Shown: positions 1-8,277 of the stretch, one piece after another
Layout of the letters: each line of letters starts with the position of its first letter
Position numbering within the stretch: position 1 is the first letter of the stretch
Assembly: GCA_947176385.1 (NCBI GenBank)
Contig: CAMWQN010000010.1
Coordinates: 1-33,899, forward strand
Length of the DNA stretch: 33,899 nucleotides
Source: an uncultured Rickettsiales bacterium
GTDB taxonomy: Bacteria; Pseudomonadota; Alphaproteobacteria; Rs-D84
Reading direction: 5' to 3'
The notes under the pieces: model-generated
Seen by the model: the letters and a program-made list of their open reading frames with translations, nothing else
What the model was told of the DNA's origin: nothing
The model's database searches: none
Program-made: the position numbers and the translations under genes

Positions 1-1
1 G

Positions 2-3000
2 GGAACAACCAGTGTGAACAGTTGTTATCTGACGTTGAAGGCGGGACAACAGGTTGCCAGCGCGGGTGCCGGTGTAACAAACTGTGCGGCTGGTAAATAT
101 TGCACCAGTACAGCAAATATATACTATGGCACGGGGACTACGACATATACTGGTACAACCTGTGTTGCTGGTTCATATAGTACCGCTGGCGCATCAGCAT
201 GTACATCATGTGGTGCTGGTAAAACATCCACAGCCGGTGCAACAGCGGCTAGTGCATGTACAGCATGCAGTGGCAGTGGTGTTTATGCTTGGACGGCTTC
301 TACTTGGAACAGCAGCAATAACACAATGAGTAATCTGTGTACAGTAAGTACGTGTTCATCAAGTTACTATAAAAATGGTAATGCGTGCAGTGCATGTAGT
401 GGATTGGCAAGTGGATTCTATCCGAATTCTGATAATGGCAATAATACGGGTACGAATGCATGCAAGACCAATAATCTGACAGGTCAATATGTTGCAACTG
501 CAAATGCGACCAGTGCAACAAACTGTGGCGGCGGTAAGTATAAAGCGGCGCACCAGGTAGCGTATGGCAGTACTTCGTCATGCAACACTGCAGACGCTGG
601 GTATTTTGCGGCGGGACCGACCAGTGGTTCCCAGACACAATGTGTCGCAGGTTCATACAGTGGCGCGGGTGCATCATCATGTACAGCATGTGGTGCGGGC
701 AAGACATCCACAGCCGGTGCAACAGCCGCCAGTGCATGTACATCGTGTACAGCAATTACAAACCTGAGTACATGGGCAACGCCAACCTGGAACACGAACA
801 ACACTATGACAAATCTGTGTACAGTTGGGACATGTGCTGCAAACAGTTACAAGAGTTCTAATACATGTCCAACATGTAGTTCTGGTACAAACAGTAAGTA
901 TACGTCATCTGCTGCGGGTGCTACATCTGTTGGTCAATGTTATCTGACATTGACGGCTGGTAAACAGGTCGCCAGTGCTGGTGCGGGTGTCAGTGCATGT
1001 ACCGCAGGACGTGCATGTAACAGTACTGCAAAAATATACTATAATACGACCGGTGGAACTGCTGTCTATACAGGTGATGCGTGTGCTGCTGGAAAATACT
1101 CTTCATCAGGTGCGTCATCATGTACAAACTGCACAGCGGGTACGTACGCCAGTGGTACCGGTAACAGTTCATGTACGGCATGTACAGGGGCGACGTATTC
1201 AGAATCTGATGGTGCATCGTCATGTACAACATGTCCAACAGCAACAAATTCAACGGATGTGGTATCGTATAATTATTGGAATACAGGACAGACCAATGAT
1301 CATAATACTCGTGCAGGATGTTATGCCAACTTTAAGGCAAAATCTGTGCCAAATGGCAGCATGACATCGTATCATTGCTATATCGATAAAGATACAAATG
1401 GTTATGGTGTGGCTGCAACCGGTAAAGCGTGTTGGGTTAATACATCGGAACTGAGTTGTAATGCGGCATACTATAATGTTGCTGCAAATGGCGGGTCAAG
1501 TCAGCCTGGTGGGACAACATTGGAAAATCTGTGGGCAAATGCATGTGTCACAGTTGGAACTGGATATTATTCGGCGGCAGGCGCATTGACACGCACACAG
1601 TGCCCGGCGGGATATCGTGATGGTGCCGCAACATCTGCTGAGGCAAACTGTACAATGAATGTTGCCGGTGGTAAGTATGTTGCTGTCAAGAATGAATCTG
1701 CCGCCAGTGGTACATGTGCCGCTGGTACAGCCAAGGCAGCCCATACAGTTACATATGGTAATACATCGTCGTGTACAACATGCGCAGCGGGAACGTATAA
1801 TACAACGACAGGAAACAGTACATGTACAACATGTCCGGCTGGTAAGTATTGTACCGGTGGTACAAATAATACACCGTGCGCAAACTGGACATATCGCAGT
1901 GCAACAGGTGGTACATCTGCGGATTCGTGTACTGCATGTCCGGGTGCAACATCTGGTTGGACCAAGGCGACAGGTACCGGATGGACATCATACAGCAGTT
2001 GCGTCCAGACACAGACACCTGCAAATTGCGCATCGGGTACTGTAAAACAGACTGCAACCAGTGCCAGTGCATGGGGTGCGACCACATTGGTAACACAACT
2101 GAAATCAAATGCGGGTTATTACGCCAGCAGTACAGCGACAAGTTGTACAGTATGCCCTGCGGGCTCATATTGCCCGGCAAGTGCGACCAGTGCAACAGCA
2201 TGTGCACAGGGGTCATATACCAATGCCACAGGAAAGTCTGCATGTACCGCATGTACAAATGGTGCAACAACCAGTGGTACTGGCAAGACGTCATGTGATG
2301 CAACATGCAGTAACAGTACGACAAATGTAAACTCTTGGAAGGCAGCGTCGTGGTCTGCAAACAGCGTAACAAACCTGTGTACGATAAATGAGTGCAAGAA
2401 TTCGACATTCTTGAACAGTAATGCCTGCGCAGCATGTCCGACAGCCGAAAGCGGATGGACACTGGGAACAGGCACAGGCTGGACAGCGGTAACCAGTTGC
2501 TTTGAAACCAAGTCTGTTGGTGGTAATTGCAGTGCCGGTCAATTAAAGAAGAACGCAACCAGTGCCAGCGCATGGCCGACAGCGGCAAGTATATCGGTTG
2601 CGTTGCAAGCAAAGGCTGGTTCATATGTGAATGGTCAGGCATGTACACAGTGTACCGGTGCGACATTCAGTGCGGGTGGAACAGTAACATCATGTACGAA
2701 CTGCCCGGATCAGACATCTGGTTGGACGCGTAATGGTGGTACAGGTTGGAGTGCAGTAACACAGTGTAATCAGACACGTAAACCTGCGAACTGTGCATCT
2801 GGTACAACAATCCAGTATGGCAAGACGACAACAACCTGGGATACTGAAAAGGTAAATACTGCATTGTCATCAAATCCTGGTTACTATGTCAGTGGTATTA
2901 CATGTGCGCAGTGCGGTGCCGGTACATACTATGGCGGTGGTACAGCGACCAGTTGCAGCAGTTGCCCAGCAGCAGAAACCGGATGGAATTTGACATCTGA

Positions 3001-3904
3001 CAAGGGATTGACTGCGGTCACCAGTTGTACAGAAACAACGACACCATCAGTCACGAACAGTCCGATTGCGACGATATGTACAGCAGGTACATTGACCAAA
3101 AAGGCGACGAGTGCGACAGCGTGGGGTACTGCATCGGCAAGTGGTCTGACGGCGAAGGCGGGACGATATGTAAATGGAACGACCTGCTCTGCCTGTGGTG
3201 CTGGAACATACACCAGTGCTGCAACAACCGCGACATCATGTACAGCAGCGTCCAAGGGGTACTATGTAAGCGGTACAGAAAAGACAGCACAGACTGCATG
3301 TGCAGCGGGTACATATACATCCAGCACAGGTCAGTCATCATGTACGGATGCGGTGGCTGGTACATATACAACCGGATGTGGTACGAATAACACGGCGTGT
3401 ACAGGTACATCCGTATGTGCGACAGATACATATTCCAATGCCAAGGCAAGCAGTTGCACAGCATGTACAACCGCCAAGGGATATCATAACAGTGGCACAG
3501 CGGCAGCCAACCATGCGGGTCTGGCATCGTGCAAGGTAACCTGTGGCGCGGGCAGTTATGTTGCGACGGCTGGCGCAGGATGCGTAAATGTTGGTGCCGG
3601 ATATTGGGGCACAGGTGGTACCGCGAATGAACAGAACGGAACGCTTGCCCGTACAGCATGCGCGAGTGGATTAACCACAATTGGTTATGGTGCTGGTGCG
3701 GATGAAGCAGCAGACTGTGGACGCGTATTGAATGTCGGCAGTGACAAGATATACCTGCGCAGTGTCAAGAAGACGACACCATCATTGAATGTAAAGGTTG
3801 GTGACACGACGTACTATGGTAATATGACCAGTGGTGCGGCAGATGGATACCTGATAATCAAGGATGGCAATACAACGTATCGCGTTCATGACGACAGCAA
3901 GTAA
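2..3904 (+). CDS. giant cysteine-rich modular surface protein, 5' truncated
   Basis: The frame is open to the left edge, so this is the C-terminal 1300 or so residues of a longer protein. The GTG at 14 is an internal Val codon, because the same module (CYLTL..AG..VASAGAGV) recurs from about 939. The protein is a string of short Cys/Gly/Ser/Thr-rich modules of the form C-x-AG-x-Y-x(n)-G-x-SSC-x-x-C, resembling GCC2/GCC3 or ephrin-receptor-like modules. A second module type with GTGWT, followed by a Cys and NCASG-like text, begins near 1950, 2450, 2718 and 2978. The last 63 or so residues (from about 3715) form a Cys-poor domain, CGRVLNVG..IYL..VKKTTPSL, shared with the protein at 22535-23656. 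Disulfide bonding and export are likely, but the signal peptide would lie outside the window. Function is unknown; a surface adhesin or coat protein is a guess. Confidence 0.85.
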   Translation, partial: GTTSVNSCYLTLKAGQQVASAGAGVTNCAAGKYCTSTANIYYGTGTTTYTGTTCVAGSYSTAGASACTSCGAGKTSTAGATAASACTACSGSGVYAWTASTWNSSNNTMSNLCTVSTCSSSYYKNGNACSACSGLASGFYPNSDNGNNTGTNACKTNNLTGQYVATANATSATNCGGGKYKAAHQVAYGSTSSCNTADAGYFAAGPTSGSQTQCVAGSYSGAGASSCTACGAGKTSTAGATAASACTSCTAITNLSTWATPTWNTNNTMTNLCTVGTCAANSYKSSNTCPTCSSGTNSKYTSSAAGATSVGQCYLTLTAGKQVASAGAGVSACTAGRACNSTAKIYYNTTGGTAVYTGDACAAGKYSSSGASSCTNCTAGTYASGTGNSSCTACTGATYSESDGASSCTTCPTATNSTDVVSYNYWNTGQTNDHNTRAGCYANFKAKSVPNGSMTSYHCYIDKDTNGYGVAATGKACWVNTSELSCNAAYYNVAANGGSSQPGGTTLENLWANACVTVGTGYYSAAGALTRTQCPAGYRDGAATSAEANCTMNVAGGKYVAVKNESAASGTCAAGTAKAAHTVTYGNTSSCTTCAAGTYNTTTGNSTCTTCPAGKYCTGGTNNTPCANWTYRSATGGTSADSCTACPGATSGWTKATGTGWTSYSSCVQTQTPANCASGTVKQTATSASAWGATTLVTQLKSNAGYYASSTATSCTVCPAGSYCPASATSATACAQGSYTNATGKSACTACTNGATTSGTGKTSCDATCSNSTTNVNSWKAASWSANSVTNLCTINECKNSTFLNSNACAACPTAESGWTLGTGTGWTAVTSCFETKSVGGNCSAGQLKKNATSASAWPTAASISVALQAKAGSYVNGQACTQCTGATFSAGGTVTSCTNCPDQTSGWTRNGGTGWSAVTQCNQTRKPANCASGTTIQYGKTTTTWDTEKVNTALSSNPGYYVSGITCAQCGAGTYYGGGTATSCSSCPAAETGWNLTSDKGLTAVTSCTETTTPSVTNSPIATICTAGTLTKKATSATAWGTASASGLTAKAGRYVNGTTCSACGAGTYTSAATTATSCTAASKGYYVSGTEKTAQTACAAGTYTSSTGQSSCTDAVAGTYTTGCGTNNTACTGTSVCATDTYSNAKASSCTACTTAKGYHNSGTAAANHAGLASCKVTCGAGSYVATAGAGCVNVGAGYWGTGGTANEQNGTLARTACASGLTTIGYGAGADEAADCGRVLNVGSDKIYLRSVKKTTPSLNVKVGDTTYYGNMTSGAADGYLIIKDGNTTYRVHDDSK

Positions 3905-3908
3905 AATA

Positions 3909-3933
3909 AATCCCCCGGAATCGGGGGATTTTA
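3909..3933 (+). terminator. Rho-independent terminator
   Basis: TCCCCC/GGGGGA stem followed by TTTT, seven bases after the stop of the giant Cys-rich gene. The A-rich 5' side lets it also serve the convergent HTH gene ending at 3935. Confidence 0.85.
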
Positions 3934-3934
3934 A

Positions 3935-4246
3935 TTAACAATATTTGTCATCTGGGATGGGATAGTTTTTTGACATTTCAGTCAATACGTCCAATTCACG
4001 TAGTTTTTTTGCAAATTCCATATATTGCGTATGAATGTATCGGGAACGTATCATTGCAAAGCCCTGGGACAGCAGTAATTCCAAAATATTTTTTGGAATA
4101 TCAACATAGCCGTTTTCATATTCGGCAAGTTGTGTGGCTGTAATCTTTAACAGGCGTGCAGCTTCGTCATGGGGCAAGTATTGTAATCGCCGTGCGCGAC
4201 GCAGTGCGGCACCCAGGTTTTGTGATACGGGATTTATTGCTGTCAT
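3935..4246 (-). CDS. small XRE/HTH-like DNA-binding protein
   Basis: This 103-residue protein has an N-terminal helix-turn-helix of Cro/C1 type at about residues 10-65: LGAALRRARR, then DEAARLLKITATQLAEYENG and the closing helix IPKNILELL. The tail is about 35 residues, helical, and ends in Cys. It is probably a transcriptional regulator, but its DNA target cannot be read from the sequence. The start is ATG 4246, with GGAG just upstream on the minus strand. A long structured leader with its own promoter and terminator precedes it (4277-4463), of the same type as those in front of secreted proteins elsewhere in the window. That suggests it shares their control, or regulates them. Confidence 0.75.
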   Translation of the reverse strand: MTAINPVSQNLGAALRRARRLQYLPHDEAARLLKITATQLAEYENGYVDIPKNILELLLSQGFAMIRSRYIHTQYMEFAKKLRELDVLTEMSKNYPIPDDKYC

Positions 4247-4276
4247 TTTTATACTCCATCTTTTTTATTGGTTAAT

Positions 4277-4463
4277 AAAAAATACCGTCGTGATTAAGGA
4301 CGGTTGGAGGCTAGAAACTATAATAGATAATAGTGCTGTTTATTTAGATATATCACAGCCCTCCAACCAAGTGGAGTTGTTTTAATCTATTTGAGGCTTC
4401 TAGACCTCACATTGGTAATCAACCAATGCACGGATATTATATCATAAGAATTTGTATTTGCAA
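4277..4463 (-). promoter_or_regulatory. switch-like leader RNA, copy 1, with promoter and terminator
   Basis: Read on the minus strand. Promoter: TTGCAA (4458-4463), 16-bp spacer, TATAAT (4436-4441). Near the expected start of transcription are hairpins CATTGG/CCAATG (4410-4428) and TGAGG/CCTCA (4392-4409). The A arm (4372-4376) pairs with part of B. B, GGTTGGAGG (4360-4368), can instead pair over 9 bp with C, CCTCCAACC (4302-4310). Between B and C lie hairpins GCTGT/ACAGC, with 15-nt loop GATATATCTAAATAA, and ACTAT/ATAGT. The terminator CCGTC/GACGG (4285-4303) with a U-run shares two bases with C. It belongs to the same family as the leaders at 22292-22512 and 29959-30215, and precedes the HTH gene. 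Confidence 0.8.
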
Positions 4464-4492
4464 ACTGTTTACAGAAATGTAAGGGATGCTGA

Positions 4493-4708
4493 TTATTTAC
4501 CCTCGCCCTGGTGACGGGCGGCGGTCAGGGCACGGCGCAGTGATGATGCCGCGATTTGTTTAATCTTTTGTGAAAATGTACGCATATTCATTGCGTCAGC
4601 GACACTGTCGCCAAAGATTTGGGCGATGTATTCAATCTGGGTCGGCGCTATTACATAGACTTCGCTGGTTATATCTGATGTGCTTAATTTATGTACTGGT
4701 TCACGCAT
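4493..4708 (-). CDS. hypothetical protein, 71 residues
   Basis: Small basic protein without a recognised domain. It has a predicted helical middle (TQIEYIAQIFGDSVADAM) and a basic C-terminus (SSLRRALTAARHQGEGK). I chose ATG 4708 because a GGGGGG ribosome binding site sits just upstream; the longer frame beginning at 4744 would start inside the -10 box. No signal peptide or membrane segment is visible. It lies between the leader of the HTH gene and the secA promoter and is divergent from secA. Function unknown. Confidence 0.6.
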   Translation of the reverse strand: MREPVHKLSTSDITSEVYVIAPTQIEYIAQIFGDSVADAMNMRTFSQKIKQIAASSLRRALTAARHQGEGK

Positions 4709-4735
4709 GATTTTTATCCCCCCTATTTCGCCTGC

Positions 4736-4764
4736 ATTATACACGATTTATGCTTAAAAACCAA
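4736..4764 (-). promoter_or_regulatory. sigma70-like promoter of the 71-residue gene
   Basis: On the minus strand: TTGGTT (4759-4764), 17-bp spacer, TATAAT (4736-4741). Transcription would begin about 20 bases before ATG 4708. Confidence 0.65.
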
Positions 4765-4822
4765 ATTATTTTTTGTGCGGCATCTTGTTTGTTTCGCAAA
4801 ACGCATTATATCATAAAGTAAC

Positions 4823-4851
4823 TTGACCGGATGGCGCAAAATTGCTATAAA
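4823..4851 (+). promoter_or_regulatory. secA promoter
   Basis: TTGACC (4823-4828), 17-bp spacer, TATAAA (4846-4851). Its position inside the apparent N-terminal extension rules out the upstream ATG at 4831 as the SecA start. Confidence 0.75.
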
Positions 4852-4878
4852 TCTTGGGATAATAAAGGTAAGGAACAG

Positions 4879-7494
4879 ATGTTTAAAAATATAGTTGGTA
4901 AAGTTTTAGGTTCTGCAAATGACAGACTGGTGAAATCGTATGATAAAACAGTGTCGTTGATTAACGATTTGGAACCGAAATATCATGCAATGACGGATGA
5001 CGAACTGCGTGCGCAGACCGAAGAGTTGCGCAAACGTATCGCAAATGGCGAAAAAGAAAAGAATATTCTGCCGGATGCATTTGCCCTGGTACGCGAGGCA
5101 TCAATTCGTGCAATTGGTTTGCGTCACTTTAATGTTCAGATGATTGGTGGTATGGTTTTGACCAACGGTCAAATCGCAGAAATGAGAACCGGTGAAGGTA
5201 AAACACTGGTTGCGACATTGGCTATGTTTCTGAAAGCATTGCACGGCAAAGGCGCACATCTGATTACAGTTAATGACTATCTGGCATCGCGTGACGCGCA
5301 ATGGATGGGTCAGGTTTATCGTTTCCTGGGCTTGTCAGTCGGTATTATTCAGCATGACATGACCGATGATGAACGTCGCGCCGCATATGCATGCGATATT
5401 ACGTATGTTACAAATTCTGAACTGGGGTTTGATTATCTGCGTGATAATATGAAATTTTCCAAGGCTCAACAGGTTTTGCGCCCTTTGTTCTTTGCGATTG
5501 TTGACGAAGTCGATAGTATCTTAATCGACGAAGCGCGTACACCGTTGATTATATCGGGTCCAGCCGAAGATACCAGTGAACTGTATTCTAAGGTTGATGC
5601 CGTCGTCGCACAGTTGTCACCAAATGATTACAAGAAAGATGAAAAAGACCGCCATGTTACATTGACCGAGGCTGGGGTTGATTCTGCAACACGCCTGTTA
5701 AAGGATGCAGGGCTTCTGGTTGGGGACAACCTGTATGCGTCTGAAAATGCAGCGCTGGTTATGCATATTCAGCAGTCTTTGTTGGCGCACCATTTGTATC
5801 AAAAGAATGTGAACTATGTTGTGCGTGATGGTGAAATTTTGATTGTTGATGAATTTACTGGTCGCGTTATGACAGGTCGTCGCTTTGGCAAGGGATTGCA
5901 CCAGGCGATTGAAGCCAAAGAGCACGTTACCGTTCAGCCGGAAAATCAGACTGTGTCCAGCATTTCATATCAGAATCTGTTCCGTTTGTATCCGACATTG
6001 TCTGGTATGACCGGTACTGCAATGACCGAAGCGGCGGAATTCGAAGAAATATATAAACTGCGTGTTGTATCGATTCCGACAAATCGCCCGGTTGCACGTA
6101 TCGATCATCATGACGAAATATATCGCAACAAAGAAGAAAAATACGATGCGATAATCAAGCAGATAACCGAATGTATGGCACGCAAGCAGCCTGTTTTGGT
6201 TGGTACAGTTTCAATCGAAAAATCCGAAGAATTGGCTGCAATTGTGCAGAAAAAGTTGGGTATTAAACCAGCTGTTCTGAATGCAAAGCACCATGAACAG
6301 GAAGCAAGAATTGTATCCCAGGCGGGTGCCCCGGGTGCTGTTACAATTGCAACAAACATGGCGGGTCGTGGTACTGATATTAAACTGGGTGGTAATGCCG
6401 AAGATTTAATTGCAGAATTGGACAAAGACGCGCCAGACTATGAAGACAAAAAGAAAGAAATATATGCCACAATAGAGGCAAACAAGAAACAGGTCTTGGA
6501 TGCTGGTGGTCTGTATGTAATCGGTACGGAACGTCATGAATCACGCCGTATTGATAATCAGTTGCGTGGTCGCGCCGGTCGTCAGGGTGACCCAGGGGAT
6601 TCTAAGTTCTTCTTGGCATTGGATGACGATTTGATGCGTATATTTGGTGCGTCGCGCCTGAATGGTATGCTGACGACACTGGGGTTAAAGGCTGGCGAAG
6701 CGATTACCCATCCATGGATAACGAAGGCATTGGAAAAGGCACAACGCAGGGTCGAAGCACGCTATTTCGAATCACGTAAAGAACTGTTGAAATATGACGA
6801 TGTTATGAATGAACAACGTGGCGTTATATACAAACAGCGTGATGATTTGATGACAATGGAAAACCTGGAACCATTAGCGCGTGAAATGATTGCGGATGTT
6901 GTTGAATTGATATGTGAAGCGCATATCCCAGAAAAATCAAATCCAATGGATTGGAATGTCCAGGGTATCCATGACGCGATGATGCGTGCATTTGCACTGG
7001 ATATTACAGACATTGAAAAATGGAAAACTGATGATGGTATTACCGAACGCAAGGCTTATGAAGCATTGGTAAATCTGGCAAACCGTCGTTATGATCACCA
7101 GGCGGAAAAATACGGTCCAGAATTGATGAAAATCGCATCACGTCAAATGATGTTGGGTGCATTGGATGCAGTATGGAAACGTCACCTGCAACAGATGGAT
7201 TATTTGCAGATGTCAATCGGTCTGCGTGGATATGCCCAGAAAAACCCGTTGTATGAATATAAACGTGAGGCATTGGAAATATTCAAGAACACAGTGAATA
7301 ATTTCAAGGTTATGTCTGTATCATACCTGGCACGTATGGAATTGACCCGCGAAGATGTTGATGCAACCGAACGTCAGCGTGCAGAACACGATGCCGGCTT
7401 AAATCAGGCGGCAGGTATGGAATCACGTCGCAATGCACCCTGTCCGTGTGGTTCAGGATTAAAGTACAAACATTGCTGTGGCAAGTTGAGTTAA
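4879..7494 (+). CDS. secA: preprotein translocase ATPase SecA
   Basis: SecA is the ATPase motor that drives Sec-dependent export through SecYEG at the inner membrane. The 871 residues are the usual length. Visible features are the start MFKNIVGKVLGS, Walker A MRTGEGKTLVA, the DEVDSILIDEARTPLIISG block, NMAGRGTDIKLGG, and GTERHESRRIDNQLRGRAGRQGD with the arginine-finger motif VI. The C-terminal zinc-binding SEC-C motif is NAPCPCGSGLKYKHCCG. ATG 4879 is preceded by AGGA at good spacing and lies about 20 bases downstream of the predicted start of transcription. The gene stands alone between its own promoter and terminator. It would be needed for export of the many signal-peptide proteins encoded nearby. 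Confidence 0.97.
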   Translation: MFKNIVGKVLGSANDRLVKSYDKTVSLINDLEPKYHAMTDDELRAQTEELRKRIANGEKEKNILPDAFALVREASIRAIGLRHFNVQMIGGMVLTNGQIAEMRTGEGKTLVATLAMFLKALHGKGAHLITVNDYLASRDAQWMGQVYRFLGLSVGIIQHDMTDDERRAAYACDITYVTNSELGFDYLRDNMKFSKAQQVLRPLFFAIVDEVDSILIDEARTPLIISGPAEDTSELYSKVDAVVAQLSPNDYKKDEKDRHVTLTEAGVDSATRLLKDAGLLVGDNLYASENAALVMHIQQSLLAHHLYQKNVNYVVRDGEILIVDEFTGRVMTGRRFGKGLHQAIEAKEHVTVQPENQTVSSISYQNLFRLYPTLSGMTGTAMTEAAEFEEIYKLRVVSIPTNRPVARIDHHDEIYRNKEEKYDAIIKQITECMARKQPVLVGTVSIEKSEELAAIVQKKLGIKPAVLNAKHHEQEARIVSQAGAPGAVTIATNMAGRGTDIKLGGNAEDLIAELDKDAPDYEDKKKEIYATIEANKKQVLDAGGLYVIGTERHESRRIDNQLRGRAGRQGDPGDSKFFLALDDDLMRIFGASRLNGMLTTLGLKAGEAITHPWITKALEKAQRRVEARYFESRKELLKYDDVMNEQRGVIYKQRDDLMTMENLEPLAREMIADVVELICEAHIPEKSNPMDWNVQGIHDAMMRAFALDITDIEKWKTDDGITERKAYEALVNLANRRYDHQAEKYGPELMKIASRQMMLGALDAVWKRHLQQMDYLQMSIGLRGYAQKNPLYEYKREALEIFKNTVNNFKVMSVSYLARMELTREDVDATERQRAEHDAGLNQAAGMESRRNAPCPCGSGLKYKHCCGKLS

Positions 7495-7495
7495 A

Positions 7496-7523
7496 AAAAT
7501 CGCCCCGTTTGGGGCGGTTTTTT
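7496..7523 (+). terminator. Rho-independent terminator of secA
   Basis: CGCCCC/GGGGCG stem with a short loop, then TTTTTT, starting a few bases after the secA stop. Confidence 0.85.
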
Positions 7524-7556
7524 CAAATAACAAATAACAGAGAACAAATAACAATT
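7523..7556. repeat. short AACAAATAAC-like direct repeats
   Basis: Three near-copies of a CAAATAAC/AACAAATAAC unit lie between the secA terminator and the end of the convergent lipoprotein gene. The function is unknown; they may simply be a slippage product. Confidence 0.45.
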
Positions 7557-7558
7557 TT

Positions 7559-7900
7559 TTATCTTTGGTGGGTTCTGCGCTGTGCTGATATATTGATTAT
7601 TTTATCAGATTTTGCCTTGTGATGAATCAGTACTGTATCACCAAAAAATGTTGTTGGGGATTTTTGTGACGCGGTTATTTCTGTGTATTGTTCGGTTGGG
7701 TGACCATTTTCAATTAATTCCAGATTTACATAATCGCGTTCCGGTGTATAACGCACATGTGCGACGCGCATTGTGTCGGTATAAATCGTGCCGCGTGGTG
7801 CAGTGTTATTTGTGCCATGGCGTGATGATGCACAACCGGCTGTCATGCCAAATGTTAGTCCCAAAATTGCATATAATTTAATGGCATCCCAAGTTTTCAT
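7559..7900 (-). CDS. putative small lipoprotein
   Basis: The 113-residue protein has a hydrophobic N-terminal segment (AIKLYAILGLTFGMTAGC) ending in a lipobox-like TAG-C. Cleavage and lipidation at Cys23 are therefore plausible, although position -3 is Thr rather than the preferred Leu. The mature part is hydrophilic, mixed strand and helix, with a basic end (AQRRTHQR), and matches no family I recognise. ATG 7900 has an AGG-type site upstream. It is convergent with secA and has its own strong promoter (7930-7957), back to back with the promoter of the Cys-rich tandem pair. Confidence 0.65.
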   Translation of the reverse strand: MKTWDAIKLYAILGLTFGMTAGCASSRHGTNNTAPRGTIYTDTMRVAHVRYTPERDYVNLELIENGHPTEQYTEITASQKSPTTFFGDTVLIHHKAKSDKIINISAQRRTHQR

Positions 7901-7929
7901 TTTATAATCCTTTGATTCTGGTTGTGTTT

Positions 7930-7957
7930 ATTATAGTTTATGGATTTTGATTGTCAA
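7930..7957 (-). promoter_or_regulatory. promoter of the lipoprotein gene
   Basis: On the minus strand: TTGACA (7952-7957), 16-bp spacer, TATAAT (7930-7935). Both hexamers match the sigma70 consensus. It is divergent from the promoter at 7976-8004. Confidence 0.8.
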
Positions 7958-7975
7958 AAACATTTCTTTATTCGC

Positions 7976-8256
7976 TTGTTTTTAAATGCGCCCTATTCTA
8001 TACTTTATGTTGGATTCACATCGGGTGTGAATTCGGGACTTCAAAATCCCATAAAGCAACAGTGCGATATTTTCGCATTGGTATCCGAAACAAAAACATA
8101 CCGTTCATGCGTATGCGTGCACGGATAATTGTTTTATCCCGACCGTTTTTGGTCGGGAAGCTGCGGTTATAAGGTTTATGCCGAAGTTCCGTGGGATCAT
8201 TTTTGCTTTATGATTTTTGAACTTCCCGACCACCAGTGATTTGGTGGTTTTTGTTT
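7976..8256 (+). promoter_or_regulatory. switch-like leader RNA, copy 4, with promoter and terminator
   Basis: Promoter: TTGTTT (7976-7981), 17-bp spacer, TATACT (7999-8004). Start-proximal hairpins are ATTCAC/GTGAAT, GGGA/TCCC and AGTGCGA/TCGCATT. The A arm TCCCGACC (8137-8144) pairs with B, GGTCGGGA (8151-8158). B extended by AG can pair instead with C, CTTCCCGACC (8222-8231). Between B and C lie CGG/CCG and ATCAT/ATGAT hairpins. The terminator CCACCA/TGGTGG (8230-8247) with TTTTTGTTT shares two bases with C. The leader fills the 376-base gap before the Cys-rich gene. A short frame (8027-8128), starting at a GTG, also fits and ends in SCVCVHG eight bases before arm A. Confidence 0.8.
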
Positions 8257-8277
8257 AACAAAAAAAGGGAGAAAAAA

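Noticed and set aside
14..16. GTG as start codon of the first gene
   Set aside because: The frame continues upstream to the window edge, and the same Val-containing junction (SVNSCYLTL versus SVGQCYLTL) recurs internally near 930, so the gene is truncated.
1749..2666. Long open frame (305 codons) on the minus strand inside the giant Cys-rich gene
   Set aside because: It is antisense to a clear repeat-coding frame; its translation is an artefact of the repeated TGT/ACA codons, rich in His, Leu, Tyr and Met, without a plausible fold. The other antisense and out-of-frame openings in the Cys-rich genes are the same effect.
1..3904. CRISPR array or tandem DNA satellite at the left end
   Set aside because: The repeats differ in length, keep the reading frame and vary at third codon positions, as expected for protein modules.
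4302..4368. B/C arms as integron attC or transposon inverted repeats
   Set aside because: The GTTRRRY/RYYYAAC rule fails in the other copies, no integrase or transposase is present, and every copy lies exactly between a promoter and a gene with a terminator.
4831..4878. N-terminal extension of SecA from ATG 4831
   Set aside because: The segment overlaps the secA promoter (4823-4851), and MFKNIVGKVLG at 4879 matches the family start with a ribosome binding site.
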